A stretch of DNA of 64,000 nucleotides from Myxococcus sp. CA023 (GTDB lineage: Bacteria; Myxococcota; Myxococcia; Myxococcales; Myxococcaceae). The translations under genes and the position numbers were made by a program. The stretch is from NCBI RefSeq assembly GCF_010998615.1, contig NZ_JAAEAH010000040.1, positions 1 through 64,000 on the forward strand, given 5' to 3'. Under the pieces are notes generated by a model. The model was not told where the DNA came from. It saw nothing but the letters and a program-made list of their open reading frames with translations, and did no database searches. Positions 38,017 to 46,803 of this stretch are shown here, piece after piece (position 1 is the stretch's first letter; the number at the start of each line of letters is the position of its first letter).

Positions 38017-40302
38017 ATGAATGCCGTTGAAGCAGCCTCGTCCCGGTCTCCCGCGGGCGCCCTGGAGCGGATGGACCTCGCCGTGTCGGGGATGACGTGC
38101 GCCGCATGCGCGCGCCGCGTGGAACGCACTCTGAGCGAGGTGGAGGGGGTCCAGGAGTGCAGCGTCAACTTCGCCACCCGCCGTGCCAGCGTACTCTTTG
38201 ACGCTCGGGCCACGTCCGTCAGTGCACTGGCCGATGCGGTGGCCGACGCCGGCTATCGCGCTGAGGTGCCGCAGGCTTCCACCGCCGAAGAGACGGACGC
38301 CGCGGAGGAGCGAGGGCTCCGGCGCCGGCTCGCCGTGGCCGTGCTCTTCGGCTTGCCGGTGGTCGTGCTGGCCATGTCCCACGGAGCGCTCGACTTCACC
38401 GGTTCCACCTGGGGGCAGCTCGGCCTGACGCTGCCAGTCATGGCGTACAGCGGTGGTCCCATCTTCCGGGCGGCGTGGGCCGCGTTGCGGCACAGGTCGG
38501 CCGACATGAACGTCCTGGTGGCGCTCGGGACCGGCGCGGCTTTCATTTTCTCGGTGGTGGCCACCGTGTGGCCGACATTCATGGTCACCGGGGACCACGG
38601 AGGTCATGGTGGGCACGAAGCCGCACCTCCCATCTACTTCGAGGCGGCGGCCGCGGTGATTGCCTTCGTGCTGCTCGGCCGCTTCCTGGAGTCGCGAGCA
38701 CGCACCCGGGCAGGGGATGCCATCCGGCGGCTTCAGGCGTTGGCCCCTTCCATCGCCACCGTGCTGGAGAATGGCGTCGAGCGAGAGGTTCCTCTCGCCG
38801 AGGTGCGGGTGGGGGACCGTGTGGTGGTGCGTCCGGGGCAGTCCATCCCCGTCGATGGCTCCGTCGTGGACGGGGCTTCCTCGGTGGACGAATCCATGCT
38901 CACGGGGGAAAGCCTGCCGGTGGAGAAGGCAGCGGGCGCGGAGGTCTTCGCCGGGACGATGAACGGTACGGGCCGCCTGGTCTTCAGCGCGGCCAAGGTG
39001 GGGAGTGACACCGCGCTCCAGCAGATTGTCCAGGTGGTGGAGCGGGCCCAGGGCACCAAGGCGCCCATCGCGCGCCTCGCGGACGTGGTGAGCGGCGTCT
39101 TCACTCCGGTAGTGCTGCTCATCGCCATCGCCACGTTCGCGGCCTGGTTCGTCCTTGCTCCCGAGGAGACGCGCCTGACGATGGCCCTGCTCAACGCGGT
39201 GGCCGTGCTGGTCATCGCTTGCCCGTGCGCCCTGGGCCTGGCCACGCCCGCGGCGCTCATGGTGGGGATGGGGCGGGGGGCGCAGCTCGGAGTGCTGGTG
39301 AAGAGCGCTGCTTCGTTGGAAGGAGCGAGCCGTATCGACACCGTGGTGCTCGACAAGACGGGAACGCTGACCCAGGGGCGCCCGGCGGTGGTCCGCGTCC
39401 TCACCGCGAGCGGCATGACGGAGGAGGAAGTGCTGACCCTCGCCGCCGCCGCCGAGTCGGCGAGCGAGCATCCGCTGGCCCGTGCCGTCCTGTCCGAGGC
39501 TGCCAACCGGGGCCTGAAGGTCGGCACGCCCGAGTCGTTCACCGCCACTCCGGGACATGGCGTGGAGGCCCAGGTTGGCGGGCGCAGGGTGCTCGTCGGC
39601 AGTCGTCGGATGCTGGACGGGCAAGGCGTGTCCGGGAGCGAGGACGCCGAGCGTGTGCTCACGGCGGACGGGCAGACGCCCGTGCTCGTCGCGGTGGACG
39701 GGCGCTGGGTCGGCGCCATCGGCATCGCGGATCCAGAGCGGGAGGAGGCCGCCACGGTGGTCCAAGCCCTGCGGAGCATGGGGCTGCACGTGGTGATGCT
39801 CACGGGCGACCATGAGGGACCGGCCGCACGGGTGGCGCGCGCTCTCGGCATCGACCGGGTCTTCGCCGGTGTCCTGCCGTCCGGCAAGGCGCACGTGGTG
39901 CGTACGCTCCAGGCGGAGGGACGGCGCGTGGCCATGGTGGGGGATGGCATCAACGACGCGCCGGCCTTGGCGGAGGCGGACCTCGGAGTTGCCATGGGGA
40001 CGGGGACGGACGTGGCCCGGGATGCCGCGGGCGTCGCGCTGCTGCGCTCCGATTTGCGAGGACTGCCGGCGGCGCTCGGGCTGGCTCGCACCACGATGCG
40101 GGTCATCCGACAGAACCTGTTCTGGGCTTTCCTCTACAACGTGCTGGGCATCCCGGTCGCGGCGGGGTTGCTCTACGGCCTGACAGGCTGGCTGTTGTCA
40201 CCGATGCTGGCGAGCGTGGCCATGTCCCTGTCGAGTGTGTCGGTGCTGCTCAACAGCCTACGTCTGCGGCGCCTGCGCCTGCCAGCGCCCCAGGCGGCCT
40301 GA
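38017..40302 (+). CDS. copA: Copper-exporting P1B-1 ATPase
   Basis: Inner-membrane Cu(I) exporter, 761 residues. One N-terminal HMA domain ([20 protein letters not shown]), eight predicted TM helices, a His-rich periplasmic loop ([14 protein letters not shown]), [25 protein letters not shown] (about residue 401), DKTGTLTQG (about 445), SEHPLARAV and [12 protein letters not shown]. All catalytic motifs are intact. It starts the plus-strand half of the island, divergent from the cupredoxin-MCO operon. The ATG at 38017 follows GGCAGGAGG. It differs from the other ATPase here by having HMA rather than YHS/HMBD. Confidence 0.95.
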   Translation: MNAVEAASSRSPAGALERMDLAVSGMTCAACARRVERTLSEVEGVQECSVNFATRRASVLFDARATSVSALADAVADAGYRAEVPQASTAEETDAAEERGLRRRLAVAVLFGLPVVVLAMSHGALDFTGSTWGQLGLTLPVMAYSGGPIFRAAWAALRHRSADMNVLVALGTGAAFIFSVVATVWPTFMVTGDHGGHGGHEAAPPIYFEAAAAVIAFVLLGRFLESRARTRAGDAIRRLQALAPSIATVLENGVEREVPLAEVRVGDRVVVRPGQSIPVDGSVVDGASSVDESMLTGESLPVEKAAGAEVFAGTMNGTGRLVFSAAKVGSDTALQQIVQVVERAQGTKAPIARLADVVSGVFTPVVLLIAIATFAAWFVLAPEETRLTMALLNAVAVLVIACPCALGLATPAALMVGMGRGAQLGVLVKSAASLEGASRIDTVVLDKTGTLTQGRPAVVRVLTASGMTEEEVLTLAAAAESASEHPLARAVLSEAANRGLKVGTPESFTATPGHGVEAQVGGRRVLVGSRRMLDGQGVSGSEDAERVLTADGQTPVLVAVDGRWVGAIGIADPEREEAATVVQALRSMGLHVVMLTGDHEGPAARVARALGIDRVFAGVLPSGKAHVVRTLQAEGRRVAMVGDGINDAPALAEADLGVAMGTGTDVARDAAGVALLRSDLRGLPAALGLARTTMRVIRQNLFWAFLYNVLGIPVAAGLLYGLTGWLLSPMLASVAMSLSSVSVLLNSLRLRRLRLPAPQAA

Positions 40303-40380
40303 GCCAGACCTTCCTCACGAAGTCTCCACTGCGCCACGGTCCTCCATTCGGGACCGTGGCGTTCGTGCATTCACGGCACC

Positions 40381-40406
40381 TGTAAGAGCCCGGCTCTTGG
40401 CCCGTC
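40381..40406 (+). promoter_or_regulatory. ECF-type promoter TGTAAG-N16-CGTC for the membrane cupredoxin
   Basis: TGTAAG (40381-40386), 16 bp, CGTC (40403-40406), 84 bp before the ATG at 40490. The spacer itself contains AGCCCGGCTCT, a small inverted repeat. Confidence 0.65.
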
Positions 40407-40489
40407 AACAGGGGTGAACGCGGTGGACATGAGGGCGCGACCTGCTCCCTGGCCTGCCGCGTGGAACCTGCGTCCAGGGAGAGAGCGTC

Positions 40490-40870
40490 ATGTTGGATTC
40501 TATCGAAGTGGGAGTCGTCTCTGGCAGCGTGTTGGCCGCGGCGGCCACCGTCCTGTTCTTCTTCGGCCCGCGCCAGCGCACCCGGGCCCGGAGCGAGGTC
40601 GGCGGCGCGCAGGAAGTGGACCTGATGGTGGACGGCGGCTACCGCCCCGACCGCATCGTGGTGCGCGCGGGCGTGCCGGTGAAGCTCAACGTCCTGCGCA
40701 CGGACCGCTCCACGTGCTCGGAGCAGTTCGTGCTCGGCGACCTCGGCGTCTCGCGCATCCTGCCCACCGGGCGCGTGGTGACCATCGACCTGCCCGCGCT
40801 CACGCCCGGCGCGTACGACTTCACCTGCGGCATGAGCATGCTGCGCGGCCGCCTCATCGCAGAGGTCTGA
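40490..40870 (+). CDS. Membrane-anchored cupredoxin
   Basis: 126 residues: one N-terminal TM helix (VVSGSVLAAAATVLFFF) and a Cupredoxin_1-type domain (VDLMVDGGYRPDRIVVRAGV) with ligand candidates Cys in RSTCSEQFVL, and Cys and Met in YDFTCGMSMLRG. The pattern TC-E-DLG-LP-CxM matches the soluble cupredoxin at 37190, so the two are paralogues with different anchoring. The ribosome site GGGAGAGAG is good. It probably hands copper to, or takes it from, CopA or the MCO on the periplasmic face. Confidence 0.83.
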   Translation: MLDSIEVGVVSGSVLAAAATVLFFFGPRQRTRARSEVGGAQEVDLMVDGGYRPDRIVVRAGVPVKLNVLRTDRSTCSEQFVLGDLGVSRILPTGRVVTIDLPALTPGAYDFTCGMSMLRGRLIAEV

Positions 40871-40880
40871 GCCCCGGGCC

Positions 40881-40906
40881 TGTAAGTCGCCAGCCCCTGC
40901 CACGTC
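40881..40906 (+). promoter_or_regulatory. ECF-type promoter TGTAAG-N16-CGTC for the lipoprotein-TolC-MCO-sigma operon
   Basis: TGTAAG (40881-40886), 16 bp, CGTC (40903-40906), 42 bp before the TTG start at 40949. If the downstream sigma factor uses it, the operon is autoregulated. Confidence 0.68.
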
Positions 40907-40948
40907 CAAGGGCTGAAGCCGGTTACCTGCTCCGAAAGGAATCACATC

Positions 40949-41368
40949 TTGAAGAAGCTCATCGTCCTCTCCTTGCTGTCTCCCCTCACTGCCTGCGCCG
41001 CCGCTCCCTGGAGCGCGCTCGACGAGGATTCCACGTCGCCCACTTCCCTGCGTGCTCCGGAGGCCCCCCGTCCGAATCTGGTCGCAGTGCTGACAGATGC
41101 TGATCCGCTGCGTGCGCCGTCGGGGATTGCCTCCGAGGACGGAGTCAAGGGGAGCGACCACTCGGGCCATCACGGGCACCCAGGCGGTCATGGTGGCACC
41201 GCTCGGCAAGGCAACGCGACGGGGCAGACCTCTGGGCACTCGGGACATGGTGGACACACGGGGCATGGCGCGAAGCAGGGGAGCGCTCACGAGGGACACG
41301 GGGGGCACTCTGGTAGCGCCCCGGATGCCGGCATTCCCGCCCCCAGCCACGACCATCACCAGCACTAG
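40949..41368 (+). CDS. His/Gly-rich small lipoprotein
   Basis: 139 residues from a TTG start preceded by AAAGGA. Lipobox SPLTACAAA (Cys 16). The C-terminal 70 residues are dense in His and Gly (HHGHPGGHGG, GHSGHGGHTGHG, HEGHGGHSG) and end HDHHQH: more than 20 histidines. It has no fold that I recognise. It is probably an outer- or inner-membrane anchored copper buffer. It lies 24 bp ahead of the TolC-like gene, so it is the first gene of that operon. Confidence 0.82.
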   Translation: MKKLIVLSLLSPLTACAAAPWSALDEDSTSPTSLRAPEAPRPNLVAVLTDADPLRAPSGIASEDGVKGSDHSGHHGHPGGHGGTARQGNATGQTSGHSGHGGHTGHGAKQGSAHEGHGGHSGSAPDAGIPAPSHDHHQH

Positions 41369-41392
41369 CCGCCCGCGACGGAGAGAGGCACC

Positions 41393-42853
41393 ATGAAGAC
41401 CTGGTCATCGTCACGCTGGAAGCGGCCCGCCGCAGGCACCCTCGTGGCATCCATGTTCGCATTGGGGGGATGCGTCACCGTTCCCCTGGCGAATGATGCG
41501 CGTGACGTGCACACGACGCTCGGCGCTCGTTGGACGCCTGGGGGCCCGGTCGTCGGGCTCACCAGCGAGGCCCTCAGGGGAGAGGACGCAGACGCGGCCG
41601 TGCGGGCGCTGCTGGCTCAGCCGCTCACCGCCGACACGGCCGTCCGCATCGCCTTGCTGAACAACCGCGACCTGCGCGCCGCGATGCACGAGCTGGGCGT
41701 CGCCACTGGCAACCTGGTGCAGATGAGCCTTCCTCCCAATCCAGAGGTGGAGCTGGAGATGCGAAAGCCCACCCGTGGCGGGCAGCCCCTGCAAGGGGAA
41801 ATCGGGCTCGAGTACGACCTGTCCGGGCTCATCCTCCTGCCGCAGCGTCGCGGGGTGGCCCAGGCCGAGCGCACGGCCGCGCGCGCACTCACGGCGGGCG
41901 AGGTGCTGCACCTGGCCTACCGCACGCGCCTGGGCTTCTACGAGGTCCAGGCCCGGCACCAGCAACTGGAGCTGCGCAACCGGGCTCTGCAAGTCGCACA
42001 GGCGGGCTACGGCACGGCGGTGGAGCTGGAGAAGGCGGGCAACGTCCGCGCACTGGAGGTGGCCACCGAGCGCTCCGCCGTGGAGGCCGCGCGCCTGGCC
42101 GTGGCCGAAGCCGAGAACGCCCTGCTGGACTCGCGCGAGGCCCTCAATGTGTTGCTGGGCCTCTTCGGTCCCCGCACGCAGTGGACGGTGGATGCGCCGC
42201 TGGCCGACCCAGTCAACGACCTCGATTCGGGGGAGGGGCTGGAGGCGCGCGCCATCGAGGCGAGCCTCGACCTGGCCGAGCTGCGCGGCCGCATGGAGGC
42301 CGCCGACCGGCGCCACGGGCTCGCGCGGACGGAGGGTTTCCTGCCCCACCTGTCCGGCGGCTTCCACGGCGAGAAGGACGAGGACCGGTGGGAGATGGGG
42401 GCGCACCTCACGGTGGGGCTGCCGCTGTTCGACCGCAAGCAGGGCGTGCGCATGGCGGCCCTTTCTTCACGCGAGTCCCTGAAAGCCCGTTACGAGGCCA
42501 CGGCCACCGCCATCCGCGCATCGCTGCGCCAGGCCCGCGGCCGAGTGGAGTCCACGGGGCGACGAGCGCGGCACGTCCGTGACGTGCTCCTGCCGGCCCG
42601 GCGCCAGGTGCTCGACGAGACGGTGCTCCAGTACAACGCCATGCAGGTGGGAGTCTTCGAGGTGCTGCGTGCCCAGGCCGCCGTGACGGACGCGGCCAGC
42701 ACCTACGTGGACACGCTGCTCGACCACCACCGCGCCCGCTCGGCGCTGGAGCAACTCCTTGCGGGCCGTCACCAAGGCTTGGAGTTGGGCTCCATCCGCG
42801 TTTCGTCGATGAGCGCGAGCTCCGGTCCGGCCGCCGCGGCGGACGCGCACTGA
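41393..42853 (+). CDS. TolC/CusC-like outer-membrane efflux lipoprotein
   Basis: 486 residues. Lipobox LGGC (Cys 27). TolC-family features: VRIALLNNRDLRAAMHELGVATGNLVQ, two long helical hairpins, and the C-terminal VLQYNAMQVGVFEVLRAQAAV repeat element. CusC/OprM-type channels normally dock with RND or MFP pumps; neither is in this window. It sits in an operon with the His-rich lipoprotein, an MCO and the sigma factor. Paralogous to the TolC at 50269. Confidence 0.9.
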   Translation: MKTWSSSRWKRPAAGTLVASMFALGGCVTVPLANDARDVHTTLGARWTPGGPVVGLTSEALRGEDADAAVRALLAQPLTADTAVRIALLNNRDLRAAMHELGVATGNLVQMSLPPNPEVELEMRKPTRGGQPLQGEIGLEYDLSGLILLPQRRGVAQAERTAARALTAGEVLHLAYRTRLGFYEVQARHQQLELRNRALQVAQAGYGTAVELEKAGNVRALEVATERSAVEAARLAVAEAENALLDSREALNVLLGLFGPRTQWTVDAPLADPVNDLDSGEGLEARAIEASLDLAELRGRMEAADRRHGLARTEGFLPHLSGGFHGEKDEDRWEMGAHLTVGLPLFDRKQGVRMAALSSRESLKARYEATATAIRASLRQARGRVESTGRRARHVRDVLLPARRQVLDETVLQYNAMQVGVFEVLRAQAAVTDAASTYVDTLLDHHRARSALEQLLAGRHQGLELGSIRVSSMSASSGPAAAADAH

Positions 42854-42896
42854 CCTTCGCATTCACGACACTTCGGTATCGAGAGGACACACCACC

Positions 42897-44219
42897 ATGG
42901 ACCGCAGGCAGTTCATTCAGCTCGGAGCGCTCGCTGGGGGCACGCTGGTCGCAAACCACGCCCTCGCGCAAGGACAGTCCCACGTCGCGCCTGCCGCTCC
43001 CGTCAGCGCACGCGCCAGGACTCCGAGCATCGTCGCTCCGGGCGGGCAGGTGGCTGTCACCACGCCCAACGGCTCCACGCTGCCCTGGAGGAAGGTGGGG
43101 GGCGTGAAGGTGGGCCACCTGGTGGCCATGCCTGTGAAGCACACCTTCGCCCCTGGGCTGGAGGTGGAAGCGTGGGGCTACAACGGCTCGACGCCAGGGC
43201 CCACCATCGAGGCGGTGGAGGGAGACCGCCTTCGCATCTACATCACCAACCGGCTGCCCGAGCCGACCACCGTGCACTGGCACGGGCTCATCATTCCCAA
43301 TGGCATGGATGGCGTGTCCGGGCTGAACCAGCGCCCCATCGCTCCCGGAGAAACCTTCGCCTACGAGTTCACGCTGAATCAGCCGGGCACGTACATGTAT
43401 CACCCGCACTACGACGAGATGACCCAGATGGCGCTGGGGATGATGGGCATGTTCATCGTCCATCCGAAGCGTCCGCGCGGCCCGAGAGTGGTCCGCGACT
43501 TCGCGCTGATGACGCACGAGTGGAAGGTGCTTCCAGGCATGCGCCGGCCGGACCCCAACGCGATGAGCGACTTCAATGTCCTCACGTTCAACTCCAAGGC
43601 CTTCCCGGCCACCGAGCCGCTCGTCATCGGACGCGGGGAGCGGGTGCGCATCCGCCTGGGGAATCTGTCCGCCATGGACCACCACCCCATTCACCTGCAC
43701 GGCCTGTCCTTCGAAATGACGGGGACGGATGGGGGCTTCGTCCCAGAGTCCGCCCGCTACCCGGAAACCTCGATCCTGGTGCCGGTGGGGAGCACCCGGG
43801 TCATCGAGTTCGTCGCGGATGAACCGGGTGACTGGGCCATGCACTGCCACATGACCCACCACGTGATGAACCAGATGGGACACGCGGCTCCAGTGACGCT
43901 GGGCGCTGACGCACGGGCCATCGACCGGCGGGTGCAGGCGCTGGTGCCGGGGTACATGACGATGGGGCAGGATGGCATGGGCGGCATGGAAGAGATGGGC
44001 ATGCCAATGCCGGCCAACAGCATTCCCATGAAGGGCGGCAAGGGGCCCTTCGGCCCCATCGACATGGGCGGCATGTTCACGCTCCTCAAGGTGCGCGAGA
44101 ACCCGGACACCGAGGATGGATGCGGCTGGTACGTGCACCCGAAGGGGACGGTGGCGGACAAGGCCGACCCGGTGCGCATGGACGCGGACGGCATCAATCC
44201 GGACGTGCGCTTTGTTTGA
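42897..44219 (+). CDS. Tat-exported multicopper oxidase (CuoB/CopA-oxidase-like)
   Basis: 440 residues with a Tat signal (DRRQFIQLGALAGG). Copper ligands: TVHWHGLIIP, MYHPHYDEMTQ, HPIHLHGLSFEM and MHCHMTHHVMNQMGH. A Met-rich C-terminal part (MTMGQDGMGGMEEMGMPMP, then MGGMFTLLKV) is typical of copper-resistance oxidases that take Cu(I). It lies 43 bp after tolC and 58 bp before the sigma factor. Closely paralogous to the oxidase at 51746. In M. xanthus the CorE sigma is known to control a multicopper oxidase, consistent with this linkage. Confidence 0.93.
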   Translation: MDRRQFIQLGALAGGTLVANHALAQGQSHVAPAAPVSARARTPSIVAPGGQVAVTTPNGSTLPWRKVGGVKVGHLVAMPVKHTFAPGLEVEAWGYNGSTPGPTIEAVEGDRLRIYITNRLPEPTTVHWHGLIIPNGMDGVSGLNQRPIAPGETFAYEFTLNQPGTYMYHPHYDEMTQMALGMMGMFIVHPKRPRGPRVVRDFALMTHEWKVLPGMRRPDPNAMSDFNVLTFNSKAFPATEPLVIGRGERVRIRLGNLSAMDHHPIHLHGLSFEMTGTDGGFVPESARYPETSILVPVGSTRVIEFVADEPGDWAMHCHMTHHVMNQMGHAAPVTLGADARAIDRRVQALVPGYMTMGQDGMGGMEEMGMPMPANSIPMKGGKGPFGPIDMGGMFTLLKVRENPDTEDGCGWYVHPKGTVADKADPVRMDADGINPDVRFV

Positions 44220-44277
44220 TGGCGAAGGGGGCAGAGGACGGCTTGCACCAGGTCCTCCGTCCCTGTACCTGAACGGC

Positions 44278-44913
44278 ATGAGTGACATGAATCAGGGAGC
44301 GGACGCGGAGACCGATGGCGCGGTGCGGCCCCTGTCCGCCGACGTCATTTCCAGTCTGGTGGAGAACCACCGGGAGTTCTTGCGCTTCCTCGAGCGCCGG
44401 GTAGGGAGCCGCGCGGTGGCGGAGGACCTCCTTCAGGATGCGTTCGTCCGTGGCATGGGCAAGGCGGAGACGCTCCGCGAAGATGAGTCGCTGGTGGCAT
44501 GGTTCTACAGCGTGTTGCGCAACGCGGTCATCGACCATTACCGGCGTCGTGGCACGACGGAGCGCGCGCTGGCTTCGCTGGCCAGCGAGCTCGAGGAGGG
44601 CCATGCACCGGAAGCGGAACTGGCGCAGGCTGTTTGCCAGTGCGTGGCCCGGCTGGCCGGCACCCTCAAGCCCGAGTATGCCGAGGCGCTGCGGCGTGTT
44701 GAGGTGGAGGGCGTCAGCGTCCCGGCTTTCGCCCTGGAGGCGGGCATCACGTCCAACAACGCGGCGGTGCGACTGCACCGTGCTCGCAAGGCGCTCAAGA
44801 AACAGTTGGAGGTTTCGTGCGGTACGTGCGCCTCGCACGGCTGTCTGGACTGCACGTGCGCGACGCAGGGCTCCGAGAAGAAGGCCGGGGGCTGCGGGAG
44901 CGCGAAGGCATGA
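44278..44913 (+). CDS. corE: CorE-type copper-responsive ECF sigma factor
   Basis: 211 residues: sigma region 2 (HREFLRFLERRVGSRAVAED, DLLQDAFVRGMGKAETLRED), region 4 (LKPEYAEALRRVEVEGVSVP, ITSNNAAVRLHRARKAL) and a C-terminal Cys-rich domain. Its cysteines are at 181, 184, 189, 192, 194 and 206 (CGTC, HGCLDCTC, GGCG). CorE of Myxococcus xanthus has this architecture and needs no anti-sigma: the Cys-rich domain senses Cu(II) to switch the factor on. Two more Cys at 120 and 122 lie in the linker. ATG at 44278. Likely target promoters are the TGTAAG-N16-CGTC elements in this island. Confidence 0.9.
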   Translation: MSDMNQGADAETDGAVRPLSADVISSLVENHREFLRFLERRVGSRAVAEDLLQDAFVRGMGKAETLREDESLVAWFYSVLRNAVIDHYRRRGTTERALASLASELEEGHAPEAELAQAVCQCVARLAGTLKPEYAEALRRVEVEGVSVPAFALEAGITSNNAAVRLHRARKALKKQLEVSCGTCASHGCLDCTCATQGSEKKAGGCGSAKA

Positions 44914-45071
44914 TCTGACCGCGGCTCCAAAGCGACATGCCCGGCCGTTCCAGTCGATGGGCGCAGCCAAGCCGCGCGGAGCCCGAGTCCGTCTGGGCTC
45001 CACGCGCAGGTTGGCTGTCATTGCCGCGACGGCGCCTCACACGAGGGACCTGGTGTGGGGAGGGGCTGGTG

Positions 45072-45101
45072 GTGCGGACGGGCAAGGAGGCCCGTCCGCA
45101 C
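45072..45101. terminator. Perfect 12-bp hairpin between corE and the HMA gene
   Basis: GTGCGGACGGGC, loop AAGGAG, GCCCGTCCGCAC. It lies about 160 bp after corE and 12 bp beyond the stop of the convergent HMA gene. The strongest hairpin in the window; likely bidirectional. Confidence 0.7.
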
Positions 45102-45112
45102 ACGGGGGCAGC

Positions 45113-45337
45113 TCATGCGGTGGGGGCGGACTCGTACCCGGCGTCGCGGAGCGCCTCGATGAGGATGTTGACGTTCGCGGTCGCGGCGTCGTGTTTCACG
45201 AGGACCTGGCGGTGCTCGAACCGCACGTTGACGTCCTGCACGCCTTCGACTTTCCGCAGCGCGGTGTTGATGTGGCTGACGCAGGACCGGCAGGACATTC
45301 CCTCGACCTTCAGGAGGGTCTCATCATTCGGGGTCAT
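45113..45337 (-). CDS. HMA-domain copper chaperone (CopZ-like)
   Basis: A 74-residue single HMA domain with the metal motif GMSCRSCVSHIN and the usual beta-alpha-beta spacing ending EALRDAGYES. CopZ-type chaperones bind cytosolic Cu(I) and deliver it to P1B ATPases. Here two ATPases are nearby, one of them with an HMA partner domain. Preceded by TGTAAG-N16-CGTC 49 bp upstream. The ATG at 45337 is the only sensible start. Confidence 0.93.
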   Translation of the reverse strand: MTPNDETLLKVEGMSCRSCVSHINTALRKVEGVQDVNVRFEHRQVLVKHDAATANVNILIEALRDAGYESAPTA

Positions 45338-45385
45338 CGGGTGGCTCCATCATCAAGCGGCGTTCATCGCCGGCTCGAAGAAGGA

Positions 45386-45411
45386 GACGCAGACCGTCGC
45401 GGGTACTTACA
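45386..45411 (-). promoter_or_regulatory. ECF-type promoter TGTAAG-N16-CGTC for the HMA chaperone
   Basis: Minus strand: TGTAAG (45411-45406), 16 bp, CGTC (45389-45386), 49 bp upstream of the chaperone ATG. Same hexamer, same spacing and same -10 as at 37951, 40381 and 40881. Confidence 0.68.
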
Positions 45412-45541
45412 GTCGCGCGGCTCATCACCCGCGCGGCCCCGAACTCACTGCTGACAATCGGCGTGCAGAACCTTCTGGCAAGCCTCGACCTGCCGAGGCT
45501 CTTCCGGATCTCAGGCGACCGCGATGCTCCGAACACGCTTC

Positions 45542-46681
45542 TCAAGTGCCTGGGCTGACGGTGTCCATCAAATGCTTGCAGGGTCGCCGCCACCCGGAAG
45601 CCTTCCGGCTCAGGTCCTCGCAAACCCCTCGGAGTGCGGACTCGTCCAGCCAGGATGAGAAGTCCCGGGTTCCCGTTTCCCAGTCCACCCCGAATCGCAC
45701 GGCCGCCTGATCATGAATCCGGGCAAGCCGTAACAGAAGCACTTCGGGTGGCGGCTTGAGGGGGATGAGCGACGGGGCATAGTCCTCCGGGCCCGCGTCG
45801 TCGAATTGCTGATCCAAGGGTCTCCGGAGGAGCTTCGCCGGGCGAATCCCGTGTCGCCGGAGCATGGCTTGAATCAAGCCAAGCCGCTCGCGGCGTGTCT
45901 GGGCCTGAAAGAGCGACAGTACCTCAGGAGACAGGGTCTTCGTGGCCTCGGCCTGTATGGCCTTGCTGTCCGCGGTGTTTCCCGCTCGGAAGGCCAGACG
46001 CTGCCGTTCGATGAGCGCCGCGTAGGAAGCAACCACTTCCGGAGCGCGGGTCTGCAAATGATACGGCGGCAACGCGGAACTGCTTGACGGACGAAACCAC
46101 CTGCTCCCCAGCAGAACGCGTGTCTCGAGCCTGTCCGCGCGGACTGGCCAGCGCGTGGCGACACGCGGTGCGGGAGTCCAATCCGCCGCCGCGGGATCCT
46201 GGTGGTTCATGTCCAGGATGGAGTGATACTCCTCCCCTGACTTCCACAAGGGGAAACCCGCGCAGGGAGAATTCCCGGGAGGGGTATCGGGCCGGGCCTT
46301 GGGAGGGAGTGCCGCGCAAGCGTCGAACCGTGACCGAGGCATCGAGCCCAACAGGGTCAGATCCAGTGCGTCGCCTCGGACATGCCACTCCCATTTCTGG
46401 AGTCGCGGAAGCCATGCGTATTGCCGAAGCAGCGATGCCGCGAAGGGTGCTTCCGGACCCGCGATCTGATGGACGGCGAGGAGCGCCTCCGCTGGCTCCT
46501 GGGTCCAGACCTGGACATCCCGGAGGGTGGCCTGTACTTCCACGTCCTCGAGTCCAAGGTTGACCGCCAGCTCAACCTCGCGAGGTGCCGCCGGACAACC
46601 GCAGATGAGCAGGGCGAGCACCCCGCCCGCGCATCGGAAGGCATTGGACCTCGGGTGCCCCATGTTCCACTTGCTCCGCAT
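45542..46681 (-). CDS. Hypothetical lipoprotein, 379 aa
   Basis: Lipoprotein-like start (GGVLALLICGCPAAPRE, Cys about 29) from the ATG at 46681; the ATG at 46663 is an alternative. The mature part has an immunoglobulin-like beta region (VELAVNLGLEDVEVQATLRD), Trp-rich segments (LQKWEWHVRGDALDL) and a helical C-terminal half rich in Arg and Leu. No domain recognised. It is flanked by the copper island and by IS debris; no sign of a metal motif. Confidence 0.7.
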   Translation of the reverse strand: MRSKWNMGHPRSNAFRCAGGVLALLICGCPAAPREVELAVNLGLEDVEVQATLRDVQVWTQEPAEALLAVHQIAGPEAPFAASLLRQYAWLPRLQKWEWHVRGDALDLTLLGSMPRSRFDACAALPPKARPDTPPGNSPCAGFPLWKSGEEYHSILDMNHQDPAAADWTPAPRVATRWPVRADRLETRVLLGSRWFRPSSSSALPPYHLQTRAPEVVASYAALIERQRLAFRAGNTADSKAIQAEATKTLSPEVLSLFQAQTRRERLGLIQAMLRRHGIRPAKLLRRPLDQQFDDAGPEDYAPSLIPLKPPPEVLLLRLARIHDQAAVRFGVDWETGTRDFSSWLDESALRGVCEDLSRKASGWRRPCKHLMDTVSPGT

Positions 46682-46803
46682 CAAGATGACTCCATGGCTT
46701 GCCAGGGGGGAAGCCCATTTCTCAAGGGACGCGCCCCTCATCCCGAATCCCCCTTCAGGGACGTTTCCGAAGGGAGAAGGATGTTACGCCATGAGGAGGC
46801 AGG

